A DNA stretch of 64,000 nt, from contig JAPLFQ010000034.1 in the NCBI GenBank assembly GCA_026390595.1, positions 1-64,000 on the forward strand. The letters are read 5' to 3'. Under the pieces are notes generated by a model, which had not been told where the DNA came from, made no database searches, and saw only the letters and a program-made list of their open reading frames with translations. This DNA comes from Ignavibacteriales bacterium. Its GTDB lineage: Bacteria; Bacteroidota; Ignavibacteria; UBA10030. A program made the translations under genes and the position numbers. This document shows positions 1 to 8,956 of the stretch, one piece after another (the stretch's first letter is position 1; each line of letters begins with the position of its first letter).

Positions 1-1688
1 ATGATACATCCGCCTTCAGAAAAGCCTTCGCGTTTTGGGGAGACTCAACCGGTCGGATCAATTACGAGATGATCCACTATCCTGAAAACGAGGCAACAGC
101 CCAGACAAGTTACGTTCCCTCGTATCGTGCAGTCGTCGGAACATTTAAGGGGGATTGGATCACTGCCTCTGAGCGCTACCGGGCATGGGGAACACGCCAA
201 CCCTGGGCGGTTCGTAGCCGACTCAACCGAGGAGTTGTACCGGAATGGTTGCTGAAAACATCACTCTGGGTCTGGAATCGCGGAAGGTCAGAGGGTGTGC
301 TCGAACCGGCAGTGGATATTCAGAAAGAGCTCAAACTCCCCGTGAGCGTCTTCTGGCATTGGTGGCATGGCTGCTCTTACGATGACGGTTTCCCGGAGTA
401 CCTCCCACCGCGGGAAGGAACCGACCACTTCAAAGCGGCACTGTCGAAAGCGCAGAAATCCGATATCCACGCGATCGTCTACATGAATCAGCGATTGTGG
501 GGAATGACGACGAAGAGTTGGGCAGAACAAGGAGCAGAGCGTTTTGCAGTCAAAGGGCTGGATGGAAAAGTGAGGCCGGAAACCTACAACACCTACACGC
601 AAAAGGCATGCGCCACAATGTGCATGGCCACACCATTCTGGCGTAATACATATGCTGGAATCGCTTCAGAGGCTGTCCGGGACCTCGGGGTCGATGGCAT
701 CTACATGGACCAGGCCTGCAGCAGCCTGTTGTGCTATGATCCAACCCACGGCCATCCACTCGGTGGAGGGAAATTTTGGATGAACGGATTCAGACTCCTT
801 TCAACTGATATCCGCGAAAGGACCCGATCGGTCAGAAACGCCTTGCTGGCTGGCGAAGGAGCAGGAGAATCCTGGCTTCCTTACCTCGACCTCATGCTGA
901 CGCTACAGGTCAGCAAGGAACGGTATGCACGCCCGAATGACGGTTGGGATGTTATCCCGTTTTTCCAATCGGTCTATCACGCCTTTGGAGTGACCTATGG
1001 CAACTACTCGTCCCTGACGATTCCCCCCTACGACGAACTTTGGCCGGATGAATTCGCTCCGAGGGAACCTCTGAAGCTCCTGGATCGCAAATTCGCGACA
1101 CAGTTCTATCTCGAGCAGGCACGCACCGTGTTGTGGGGAAATCAACCCACAATAGCGAATTACCGCCCCACACAGCGCGGTCAGCGCAGTGAGGAGATCT
1201 CGTTCCTCCTGAAGCTCGCAAAAGTAAGGGAGCAAGGGAAACAGTACTTGCTGTACGGAACGTTTATGCGACCGCCGCAGATTTCGGCCGCCGTGATCTC
1301 ATTCCCGATTTCCCGGGAAAACATCTATGCAGGCCGCAAGGGCAAGACCGTCGTCGACACGACCAAGAACAAGCGGCACAGCGACGATGGGATTGACGAT
1401 ACCGGAAAGGACAAGGGAGAATCGTCTTATCAATCGACCTCTTCTCCCGTCGTTGTCGGAACCTGGCTGGCAAAAAGCGGGGATGTTGGGATTGCAATCT
1501 CCAATGTGGGACCGACCACGCTTCCGATTCGATTTGACGCCCGACAGTATGGATTCAAGGGGGGCGAGCGGATCTCGTTGATTCAGGAAAATGGAGTGAA
1601 GGACTTCGGAAGAATCGGTGCCGATGGCAACGTCTCAATTGACATTCCCCCCCGCGACGCATATATCATAGAATTGATCAAAAAGTGA
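1..1688 (+). CDS. DUF6259-type glycosidase-like protein, 5' end outside window
   Basis: The reading frame is open from base 3 (first residues DTSAFRKAFAFWGD) through the ATG at 69, so the gene begins before the window; 561 residues are visible. The segment GTFKGDWITASERYRAW and the following TIM-barrel-like strands resemble DUF6259, a family related to retaining glycoside hydrolases. LGVDGIYMDQA and LLAGEGAGE place acidic residues where a barrel active site would carry nucleophile and acid/base, but that assignment is inference. Near the C-terminus (bases about 1375-1470) there is a Lys/Asp/Ser-rich hydrophilic insert of about 30 residues, followed by a small beta domain. The next gene starts one base after the stop, so the two are probably cotranscribed. 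Substrate is unknown; a muramidase neighbour hints at envelope or peptidoglycan glycans. Confidence 0.7.
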   Translation, partial: DTSAFRKAFAFWGDSTGRINYEMIHYPENEATAQTSYVPSYRAVVGTFKGDWITASERYRAWGTRQPWAVRSRLNRGVVPEWLLKTSLWVWNRGRSEGVLEPAVDIQKELKLPVSVFWHWWHGCSYDDGFPEYLPPREGTDHFKAALSKAQKSDIHAIVYMNQRLWGMTTKSWAEQGAERFAVKGLDGKVRPETYNTYTQKACATMCMATPFWRNTYAGIASEAVRDLGVDGIYMDQACSSLLCYDPTHGHPLGGGKFWMNGFRLLSTDIRERTRSVRNALLAGEGAGESWLPYLDLMLTLQVSKERYARPNDGWDVIPFFQSVYHAFGVTYGNYSSLTIPPYDELWPDEFAPREPLKLLDRKFATQFYLEQARTVLWGNQPTIANYRPTQRGQRSEEISFLLKLAKVREQGKQYLLYGTFMRPPQISAAVISFPISRENIYAGRKGKTVVDTTKNKRHSDDGIDDTGKDKGESSYQSTSSPVVVGTWLAKSGDVGIAISNVGPTTLPIRFDARQYGFKGGERISLIQENGVKDFGRIGADGNVSIDIPPRDAYIIELIKK

Positions 1689-1689
1689 A

Positions 1690-2877
1690 ATGGGAAATGT
1701 GAAGTCCGTGCAAGTGGGAGCTGATATATTACTTCATAATCAGCTTGAGCTCATCGAAGGCAAGAGTGTTGGCCTCATTACAAATCACTCTGCACTTCTC
1801 AGTACTAGCGAGCATCTGGTAGACGCTTTGGTCAAGCGTGGAGGATTCAAACTCCAGGCCCTTTTCGGTCCAGAGCATGGTATTCGCGGGAAAGCGCCAG
1901 ACAGAAAGAGTATAGGTCACGCTGTTGATCCTCAAACGGGAATTCCCATCTATTCTCTGTTTGGGAAAACAACGAAGCCTACCCGGACTATGCTCAAAGG
2001 CATCGACGTCCTGGTATTTGATATCCAGGACGTTGGTGCGCGATTCTACACGTATAGCACCACGCTGACGCTCACTATGGAAGCCGCGGCAGAAAAGGGA
2101 ATCCCCTATGTTGTACTGGACCGCCCCAATCCGATCGGGGGCTGCCTTGTCGAAGGTCCGATGCTGGACAAGAATCTCAGGTCTTTCGTCGGGTGGCTGC
2201 CTCTCCCTGTGGTTCATGGACTTACGATGGGTGAACTTGCGGCCATGATAAGCGGTGAAGGTTGGCTTCGGAACCGTCGGGCGAGTGACCTCCGCGTCGT
2301 GAAGATGAAAGGCTGGCGAAGAAGTTGGGCTTTCGATAGGACGGAACTTCGATGGGTCAACCCGTCTCCGAGCATTCGGAGTCTGCAGACTGCCCTCATA
2401 TACCCCGGAACGTGCTTCATCGAGGGAACGAATGTATCCGAAGGACGTGGCACGGAGCATCCGTTTGAACAGATGGGAGCCCCCTGGATTGGCGGAATCG
2501 AGCTGTGTTCGAAACTTCGCTCGTTTCATCTGCCTGGCGTCAAGTTCACCCCAACGGCTTTTACTCCCCTATCGACCCGGGCGGTGACCACGGACTCAAA
2601 GTTCGAAGGAATTCGATGCGAAGGCGTGTTCATAAAGGTGACGGACAGAAAGAGGTTTCGGCCTGTGAAAACTGGGGTCTGCCTGCTCCATGCGCTTCAG
2701 GATCTGTATCCAGATCAACTCACGTTGAAGAACCGCCGACTCGATGAGCTGATTGGGACCCGATCCGTGAGAAGGGCCATTACTAAGGGGATTCACCCGA
2801 TCGAAATTGCAGACACCTGGAAAACAGAGAATGAGGAATTCCTGCTGAAGCGCAGGAAATACCTGCTCTACCGATAA
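1690..2877 (+). CDS. NamZ-type exo-beta-N-acetylmuramidase (DUF1343/GH171)
   Basis: 395 residues, the usual length of DUF1343, whose characterised member NamZ releases MurNAc from the non-reducing end of peptidoglycan fragments (established for the family). Visible family segments in order: GKSVGLITNHSALLS, LQALFGPEHGIRG, VLVFDIQDVGARFYTY, VVLDRPNPIGG, YPGTCFIEGTNVSEGRGTEHPFE, the last followed by MGAPWI. NamZ proteins are usually exported, but no signal peptide is visible at this start (MGNVKSVQVGAD), so this copy may be cytoplasmic or its true start may lie elsewhere. It sits directly behind the DUF6259 gene with a one-base gap, consistent with an operon for cell-wall or glycan turnover. 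No NagZ or MurNAc kinase gene is visible next to it. Confidence 0.85.
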   Translation: MGNVKSVQVGADILLHNQLELIEGKSVGLITNHSALLSTSEHLVDALVKRGGFKLQALFGPEHGIRGKAPDRKSIGHAVDPQTGIPIYSLFGKTTKPTRTMLKGIDVLVFDIQDVGARFYTYSTTLTLTMEAAAEKGIPYVVLDRPNPIGGCLVEGPMLDKNLRSFVGWLPLPVVHGLTMGELAAMISGEGWLRNRRASDLRVVKMKGWRRSWAFDRTELRWVNPSPSIRSLQTALIYPGTCFIEGTNVSEGRGTEHPFEQMGAPWIGGIELCSKLRSFHLPGVKFTPTAFTPLSTRAVTTDSKFEGIRCEGVFIKVTDRKRFRPVKTGVCLLHALQDLYPDQLTLKNRRLDELIGTRSVRRAITKGIHPIEIADTWKTENEEFLLKRRKYLLYR

Positions 2878-3032
2878 TGCGTCCCCCTTCTACCTCCGGA
2901 AGCCGAATCCTTATCACCAATCCGGCATCATAAAATAAGTCGGGAACACCTGCATTATTATTACTGTTTGGAGAAGGATGAGATGCGGAGATCGTTCACC
3001 ATGAACAAACCATCGCAAACGAGGTAGTGAAT

Positions 3033-3563
3033 ATGAGCACCAGAGCCGCAGGGATCGTAATCGTTGTCGCACTTGTCGCTGTCGGAGTGACTGTCTTTCT
3101 CACAAGCCCAGGCGATGGCACTGCTGAGGGGACTGGAGCGGGGATTGTCACGTGGCACAGCTTTGACGAAGGTGTAGCCTTGGCACGCAAAGAAAACAAG
3201 AAGATATTCATTGATGTCTATACCGACTGGTGTGTCTGGTGCAAGAAGATGGACAAGGAAGTGTACACGAACGGAACCGTGGGCCAGACGATGACATCGA
3301 ATTTCATCGCCGTGAAGCTCAACGCGGAATCTCAGAAAGGGGTAACGTTCGATGGTACAGCGATGACCGAGGCTTCACTCGCGGGTACCATGGAGGTCAC
3401 GGGGTATCCGACCGTGGTATTCCTCGATCCCACCGCCAAGCCGATAACAAAGATTTCGGGCTACATGGAACCGAAGGAGTTCACGAGCCTCCTCCGATTC
3501 ATAGGCGAGGATCACTACAAGACAACATCATTCAAGGATTACAAGAACTCGAAAAGGGATTGA
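3033..3563 (+). CDS. membrane-anchored thioredoxin-fold protein (CVWC)
   Basis: 176 residues. One N-terminal hydrophobic segment (about residues 5-24) acts as signal anchor or uncleaved signal peptide, placing the rest in the periplasm. The body is a thioredoxin-like domain of the Thioredoxin_7 type: KKIFIDVYTDWCVWCKKMD gives the redox motif CVWC, and GYPTVVFLDP supplies the cis-proline segment. The likely role is thiol-disulfide exchange or reduction of periplasmic proteins; no partner is encoded next to it. I chose the ATG at 3033 because GAGG at 3021-3024 sits 8 nt upstream; an in-frame GTG at 3027 is the alternative. It converges with the O-antigen ligase gene, leaving 36 bases between stops with no clear terminator. 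Confidence 0.8.
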   Translation: MSTRAAGIVIVVALVAVGVTVFLTSPGDGTAEGTGAGIVTWHSFDEGVALARKENKKIFIDVYTDWCVWCKKMDKEVYTNGTVGQTMTSNFIAVKLNAESQKGVTFDGTAMTEASLAGTMEVTGYPTVVFLDPTAKPITKISGYMEPKEFTSLLRFIGEDHYKTTSFKDYKNSKRD

Positions 3564-3599
3564 TGCTGGCGTCAGACCGGCAACAGCATCTGAAGTGAA

Positions 3600-4802
3600 T
3601 TACGCCGCTCCTGTCCTCCCGGAACCGAGCCTCTCCGCGGCGAGCAAGAGGCCGACGACGAACCACCACCCCAGGCAGTTGATAAACGTACCGTAGTAGT
3701 TCTGAAACATCGCTCCGATCATCAGACCCATGAGAGAGAACGTTCCTCCGAGAGCCGTTGCCCGAACGACCCGACTTTGCGCTCGCAACGCTGTCGCAAA
3801 TCCCCTGCCCATGGAGATGCCCCACATCGCAACAAAGGCGAGTAATCCCGGTAACCCTGAGGAAACGAGAACCGTCAGATAATCGTTGTGCGGATGCACA
3901 GTGGTGTCGTAGTATCCCTCGACGCGATACCGTTCAAATACGAGATCCCAATTGTCTTCTCCCACCCCCAGAATCGGATGATGTTCTGCTACCCGCACTG
4001 CCGTCTTCCACAGATTCAAACGAGTTTCGTTTTGTCCTGGTTCGACGATTGATGCCGCTCTGTACCGAAGCGCTGGCACACTCAGGATCCCTCCTGCGAT
4101 CACCACGAGAAGTATCCCTGTGACAAGAATACCTATCTTCTTTCCACGAGTGAACGCAAAGATGGGAATCGCTGCAAGGAACGAAAGCCACATGCTTCTG
4201 GCAAACGTGCCAAGCACGGCAAGGAAGCTCAAGCCAGACAGCAAGGTGGTATGCCATTTTTTGAACTCGAGAGAGAAGCTCGAAGCGAAGAAGAACACGC
4301 TCATCGCAAAGGCAGCAAATGTCAGATAGAATCCGTAGAACCCAACCGATCTGAAAAACCCCCCTCCCATGGGATCGAGACGACTGCCGCGATAGATTTC
4401 GACACCTCCGCCGACCTGCCAAAGCGAATACACGACAGCTACAGCCGATGCAAAGAGAAAGACGTGGACAATCCGGCTGAGAAGAGCGTCGTCATCGACA
4501 ACCCAATACAGCATGAGCATGATCAGCACCGGCCATTCATTATCGAGTACCGCGCTCAAGGAATGAGCAGGGCGTTCAGAAAGACCTGCTGCGATCAGGT
4601 TCCAAACCACGTACGCGATCAATGCCCAGAACATTGGATGCCAGCGAACCACCCAGTTCCTGTTCACCAGCCCTTCTCCCAGCCAACCGATAAATGCTAG
4701 TCCCATCCCAAACTGGGCCGGGACGTGTGATATTGGAAGGCTGAAAGCGAATAAAAATAGACCACCGTGAGAGATGGTCCTGTACAACGACTCGGGTTTC
4801 AT
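3600..4802 (-). CDS. O-antigen ligase / Wzy_C family membrane protein
   Basis: 400 residues with about ten hydrophobic membrane segments and one long extracytoplasmic loop that contains ETRLNLWKTAVRVAEHHPILGVG and VHPHNDYLTVLVSSGLPGLLAF. The H-x-H-N-D/xL-x3-G-L-P-G pattern is typical of the O-antigen ligase/polymerase superfamily (WaaL, Wzy), which transfers or polymerises lipid-linked glycans at the periplasmic face of the inner membrane. The ATG overlaps the stop of the upstream GT9 gene by four bases (ATGA), so translation is probably coupled. Last gene of the glycan block that runs down from 8919. Whether it is a ligase or a polymerase cannot be told from sequence alone. Confidence 0.85.
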   Translation of the reverse strand: MKPESLYRTISHGGLFLFAFSLPISHVPAQFGMGLAFIGWLGEGLVNRNWVVRWHPMFWALIAYVVWNLIAAGLSERPAHSLSAVLDNEWPVLIMLMLYWVVDDDALLSRIVHVFLFASAVAVVYSLWQVGGGVEIYRGSRLDPMGGGFFRSVGFYGFYLTFAAFAMSVFFFASSFSLEFKKWHTTLLSGLSFLAVLGTFARSMWLSFLAAIPIFAFTRGKKIGILVTGILLVVIAGGILSVPALRYRAASIVEPGQNETRLNLWKTAVRVAEHHPILGVGEDNWDLVFERYRVEGYYDTTVHPHNDYLTVLVSSGLPGLLAFVAMWGISMGRGFATALRAQSRVVRATALGGTFSLMGLMIGAMFQNYYGTFINCLGWWFVVGLLLAAERLGSGRTGAA

Positions 4803-5959
4803 AGACTCCTCGAGATTGCGGAAAGTCCGCCTGGAAAGGTCGCACCAATGAATTCTTTGGTCTTCGAGATCAAGATTTCAGTGGGAATGCCCGAGATCGG
4901 CTTTCCCGCCGGAGTAAGGAGTATTCCATGAGGAACCCGATATGGGGACCATTCCTTGACCAAAACCAGCTCTGTGTAGAAAGCCAGCACAGAAGTCTGC
5001 ATGGCAGATGCGAAATGGACCAGCGAAGTGTCCATCGTTACCAAGCAGAGAGCTCCTTCAACGATGGACGCCAGCTGCGCCAAAGGCCGGTCCTTCAACG
5101 CTCTAAACACCGGGATTCCTGTGAGCTCCGGAAGAAGTCTTGCGGCGTGTTCCATTTCCTGGTCACCAGGAGCGACGAGCAGGACAATCCTGAATTGCCC
5201 ATTCTCCGCGAGATATCTTGCCAGAGCAACAACCTGTTCATTGGAGAACCTTCTCTCCGCGTCTTTGACAGAGAGGTTAATGAGGACATATGGTGCGAGC
5301 TGATCGTTCGCAAGCGACCGACTGCGAAGACCATGGCCGCGGAGGAATCTTTCCACGGGCACTCTGGCTTCTTCCGACACCTCGATTTCCAAGCCACGTT
5401 CCTCGTCCGACACCCTGATCCCAAAAACCTGTTCTATAAAGGCCATGAGCGTCTCGGCCATGTGCTTTTCGAAACGAGGCAGCTTCAGCAGGCGGTTGAA
5501 GTAGAACTCATACTTCTCAGGCCCTTGTCCGACTTTGAACCCGCCCGGAGCGATGAGATTCGCCAGGATGGCAGGAAACGTCGTGCGGTTGAACACGAAA
5601 TTCAAAATCACATCATACTTCCGTCTGCGTAACTCCAGAATCTGTGCGAACAGTTCGCGCCAGTTCCGCTTAAGGACATACACTTCATCGACGAACGGGT
5701 TGGACCGCGGAATTTCCTCGTTCACCGAACTTGCGATGACGTCGATCTGCAAGTTTGTATTCCGTCGCTTCAGGGCTTTGAATACCGGCGTCGTGACGAT
5801 CATATCGCCGATACGATCGAACCGGAAGATGAGGACCCGCTTGATCGTGTCAATCTCCAGAGGCGTCTCAGAAACCCTGTTGCGTAGGATAATCTTGAGA
5901 GCTGGATACACGACTGCGTGCCGGAGGGCGCGTTCGGCGATTTCCATCAATCGCTTCAT
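4799..5959 (-). CDS. GT9 family glycosyltransferase (heptosyltransferase-like)
   Basis: 386 residues from the ATG at 5959, which begins MKRLMEIAERALRHAV and lies two bases after the stop of the upstream GT9 gene. A longer frame to 6217 exists but runs antiphase through that gene and is not credible. The Rossmann start IKRVLIFRFDRIGDMIVTTPVFKAL and the C-terminal LVTMDTSLVHFASAMQTSV are hallmarks of family GT9, which includes LPS heptosyltransferases I and II (WaaC, WaaF) that add ADP-activated sugars to the inner core in the cytoplasm. The acceptor cannot be inferred. ATG at 5947 is an alternative start; neither has a strong ribosome-binding site, so coupling to the gene before it is likely. 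Confidence 0.85.
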   Translation of the reverse strand: MKRLMEIAERALRHAVVYPALKIILRNRVSETPLEIDTIKRVLIFRFDRIGDMIVTTPVFKALKRRNTNLQIDVIASSVNEEIPRSNPFVDEVYVLKRNWRELFAQILELRRRKYDVILNFVFNRTTFPAILANLIAPGGFKVGQGPEKYEFYFNRLLKLPRFEKHMAETLMAFIEQVFGIRVSDEERGLEIEVSEEARVPVERFLRGHGLRSRSLANDQLAPYVLINLSVKDAERRFSNEQVVALARYLAENGQFRIVLLVAPGDQEMEHAARLLPELTGIPVFRALKDRPLAQLASIVEGALCLVTMDTSLVHFASAMQTSVLAFYTELVLVKEWSPYRVPHGILLTPAGKPISGIPTEILISKTKEFIGATFPGGLSAISRSL

Positions 5960-5961
5960 GC

Positions 5962-7080
5962 TCAAGAATATCCAGAAGGGATAGAACTGCGTGATGGCGG
6001 GACGAGATTCTGCATGAGCCTGCCGCAAGCCGCAACAACATGTTCGACTGGAATCGTGCGCAAATCGTCGACATCCGTTACGAGAGTTTCGCTCAAGGAA
6101 CCGTACGGCTCCCAGATTCGCAGGTCTCTGTCCGACTGCACGTAGAGAACAACAGAGGGGATAGAAAATGCCGCAGCAAGATGCACAGCCGAGGTATCCG
6201 GTGTAATCAGCAGCCACATACGCTGAACCAGCGCCGCAAACTGGTCAAATGTTTTCGTCTCTGCTGAGAGGACAACATCCGGGAAGGGTTGGACAATCGC
6301 CTCAGCAACAGCCTTATCGGAAGGTTGAAACAGGACCACAATGGGATGTTCACGTTGTTCAGTTCGCAACCAGCGAATCAACGACTGATAATGATCGGTT
6401 CCCCAGAAGCGAGTCCCTTCACCTGGAGAGATATTGATCGCGACAGTCTGTTTGCCTTGAATCGACTTCGCACTAAGAAACTGCGAAGCGAACTCTTTGC
6501 TCTCTTCGAGAACGCTATAGTGCACTTTGAGATCCAATGTCTCACGCTCCAGACCGAAAGCCGTCAGAAGTGCTGCCAGACGATCGATAATGTGGTAATC
6601 ACGACGAGACAGGAGCGGGACAACTACGTCATACGCATACGCATTATTTTTCGACAACCCCACATTCCATTCCCCACCTGCCAGCATGCACAGAACCGTC
6701 GACGTCGCAGAAGGATTGTCCATCAGGTCGATAACGAAATTGTAACGTTCTCTCCTGATCAACCTGAGGATTTCGATGGCGCCCGCCAGCGTCTTCCGGT
6801 AGACCCACCGCTTCCTCACGAGAGGTTCATTGGACAACACGAAGTGATTATTGCTGCTCAGGAGAAAATCGATTGTCGAGTGAGGGTATTTCGATTTGAG
6901 GGCGTGGATAAGCGGCGTGGAGACAAGAACATCCCCGATGCGATCTTGCCGGACAAAAAGGTATTTCTTCGTTGCGAAGTCAAGAGAAGCAGGAAGGATT
7001 TTTCCTCTCCTCACGAACACGCCCAACACCAGGAGCAGAAGCCGGCGGAAGCCTATTTCGACTGGCTTCAGGAACTCCAT
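5962..7080 (-). CDS. GT9 family glycosyltransferase (heptosyltransferase-like)
   Basis: 372 residues. KKYLFVRQDRIGDVLVSTPLIHAL is the GT9 N-terminal nucleotide-fold start and LLITPDTSAVHLAAAFSIPS the C-terminal sugar-nucleotide site. It is clearly paralogous to the downstream GT9 at 4799-5959 but diverged. Its start codon follows directly on the stop of the ABC transporter gene (7081), so the exporter and both transferases form one tightly packed unit. Expected role: addition of core or surface-glycan sugars in the cytoplasm, possibly onto a lipid carried by the MsbA-like exporter. Donor and acceptor are unknown. Confidence 0.85.
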   Translation of the reverse strand: MEFLKPVEIGFRRLLLLVLGVFVRRGKILPASLDFATKKYLFVRQDRIGDVLVSTPLIHALKSKYPHSTIDFLLSSNNHFVLSNEPLVRKRWVYRKTLAGAIEILRLIRRERYNFVIDLMDNPSATSTVLCMLAGGEWNVGLSKNNAYAYDVVVPLLSRRDYHIIDRLAALLTAFGLERETLDLKVHYSVLEESKEFASQFLSAKSIQGKQTVAINISPGEGTRFWGTDHYQSLIRWLRTEQREHPIVVLFQPSDKAVAEAIVQPFPDVVLSAETKTFDQFAALVQRMWLLITPDTSAVHLAAAFSIPSVVLYVQSDRDLRIWEPYGSLSETLVTDVDDLRTIPVEHVVAACGRLMQNLVPPSRSSIPSGYS

Positions 7081-8919
7081 CTACTGCTCCCCCCGTTTCT
7101 CTTTTTCATCGGAGAACTGGAGAGAATACAACCGCTTGTAGAGCCCCGAATCGTTTCGCAGCAGTTCATCGTGCGTTCCGCTCTCGGCAATCGAACCGCG
7201 TTCGAGAACGATGATTGTATCGCAGTGGTAAATGGTAGACAGACGATGCGCGATGATAATGGAGGTCCGCCCCTGCATCAGGCGGTCGAGGGCCTCCTGT
7301 ACCATAAGCTCTGATTCGCTGTCGAGTGCCGAGGTCGCTTCATCGAGCAGAAGTATTTTCGGATCTCTCAGAATAGCCCGTGCGATCGCCAGGCGTTGCC
7401 GCTGACCGCCCGAGAGCTGCACACCGCGTTCCCCGATCTCCGTCTCGTAGCCGTGCTCCAGGTTCACGATGAAGGAGTGTGCGTTTGCCATGGTCGCGGC
7501 GTTGAGGATTTCTTTTTTGGTCGCGTCCAGCTTCCCGTAGCGGATATTCTCTTCGATCGTTCCTGCGAAAAGGACAACCTCTTGCGGGACGATTCCAATC
7601 TGCGACCGAAGGTCCGACAGGTTCATCTCCCGTATATCAACCCCATCGATCCGTATGCTCCCCGAGGTCAACTGATAGAATCGCGGAATGAGATTGATCA
7701 GAGTCGTCTTGCCGCCGCCGCTCGGTCCGACGAGAGCGACCTTTTCGCCTGGCTTCACGCTGAAGGTCACATGGGAAAGAGCCGGCGTTTCGGTGTTGTA
7801 CGAGAACGAGACATCTTCAAACCGTACTTCCCCTCTCTCCACGACCGTCTTTCCTGGTTTCGCCTGTAGTTGTTCTTTCTCAAGATCCAGCATATCGAAG
7901 ATCAACCCGGCCGAGACCAGAGTCTTCTGAATGCGTGCAACGTTCTCTCCGAGGGCCTTTACCGGTTTCGCCAGAAAATTAACGAGAATCAGGAACGTGA
8001 TGACTGACTTCATATCCACTGTCCCCTGAAGAAACAAATAACCGGTAAAAACGACCAGCATTGAAGCTACAAAGGTATTGAAGAATTCATTCGTCGGGCT
8101 TAACAGCGCCATCGTGCGTACGATCTTCATCGAGTGGCGGTAGTTTTCCTCAACCTTCTTCCGAAATGTAGCACGTTCGTAATCCTCTCGTGTAAACGAC
8201 TTCACAATGCGGATAGATGAAATCTTCTCCTGAAGAAACGCGGATATATCGGCAAGGGTATTTGTCAAATCCAGGCTGAAGGAACGGACTCTGTCGCCGA
8301 ACTTTCGGGAGATGATGCCAGAGAACGAGAAGATCACGATCGTGAAGACCGCCAGCTGCCAATTGGAGAAGAACAGTGCGCCGGCGTAGATGAGGGAATA
8401 CAGGAGGTTCTGGACGATTTCGACGGTGAGGTACAGTGATTGCTCCATGTTGTTGACGTCGTTCGTCAGTCTCGACATCACTCTGCCGGTCTTCTGCTGA
8501 TCAAAATAACGAACTGGCAGGAGCAGCACAGTGTCAAACAGTTCAATCCTGAACGTCATCAGGATTTTCTGCTGAGCCGAGCTCATGACGTACTCGCGAA
8601 TGTATACGAAGCAAACCTTGATGAGGATAATCGCGAGAAGGGCCCCGGCGAATGTCAGGATCAGCTGCATCGTCTCGCCGGATCCGTGAATGCTCAGCTG
8701 CGTGATGGTGTATCCGAGGACCTTCACCGGCATTTCGAGAATGATTCCGGCTCCCGATCCCACCATTTCTCCTATCTTCTGGAGAATCTCAACAAGCTGA
8801 CCAATGAGGAATGCGGACACCGTGTCTGAAAGGCTCCACACCGCGACGGAGAAGAGACCGGCTCCGATCCTCAATTTGTATTGAAGGAAGTATCTGAGAT
8901 AGCGAGAAAATACTTTCAT
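7081..8919 (-). CDS. MsbA-type ABC exporter (TMD-NBD half transporter)
   Basis: 612 residues from the ATG at 8919 (MKVFSRYLRYFLQYKL). A frame to 9021 exists but overlaps the upstream endonuclease gene. The N-terminal part (about 1-330) is a six-helix ABC membrane domain; the C-terminal part is the ATPase with Walker A GPSGGGKTTL, signature LSGGQRQR, Walker B ILLLDEATSALD and H-loop IIAHRLSTI. The architecture matches MsbA and related lipid or lipid-linked-glycan flippases, which act as homodimers in the inner membrane. Context with GT9 enzymes and an O-antigen ligase supports export of a lipid-linked saccharide or lipid A core. AAAGGA precedes the chosen ATG closely, with GGGA a few bases further up. 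Confident for family, moderate for substrate class. Confidence 0.9.
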   Translation of the reverse strand: MKVFSRYLRYFLQYKLRIGAGLFSVAVWSLSDTVSAFLIGQLVEILQKIGEMVGSGAGIILEMPVKVLGYTITQLSIHGSGETMQLILTFAGALLAIILIKVCFVYIREYVMSSAQQKILMTFRIELFDTVLLLPVRYFDQQKTGRVMSRLTNDVNNMEQSLYLTVEIVQNLLYSLIYAGALFFSNWQLAVFTIVIFSFSGIISRKFGDRVRSFSLDLTNTLADISAFLQEKISSIRIVKSFTREDYERATFRKKVEENYRHSMKIVRTMALLSPTNEFFNTFVASMLVVFTGYLFLQGTVDMKSVITFLILVNFLAKPVKALGENVARIQKTLVSAGLIFDMLDLEKEQLQAKPGKTVVERGEVRFEDVSFSYNTETPALSHVTFSVKPGEKVALVGPSGGGKTTLINLIPRFYQLTSGSIRIDGVDIREMNLSDLRSQIGIVPQEVVLFAGTIEENIRYGKLDATKKEILNAATMANAHSFIVNLEHGYETEIGERGVQLSGGQRQRLAIARAILRDPKILLLDEATSALDSESELMVQEALDRLMQGRTSIIIAHRLSTIYHCDTIIVLERGSIAESGTHDELLRNDSGLYKRLYSLQFSDEKEKRGEQ

Positions 8920-8956
8920 TCCTTTAGTCCCAGTTCTATCGCCGCCTGCATCGCTC

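Noticed and set aside
5962-6217. N-terminal extension of the first GT9 gene to 6217
   Set aside because: Runs out of frame through the neighbouring GT9 gene and is Cys/Arg-rich; the GT9 fold starts after the ATG at 5959.
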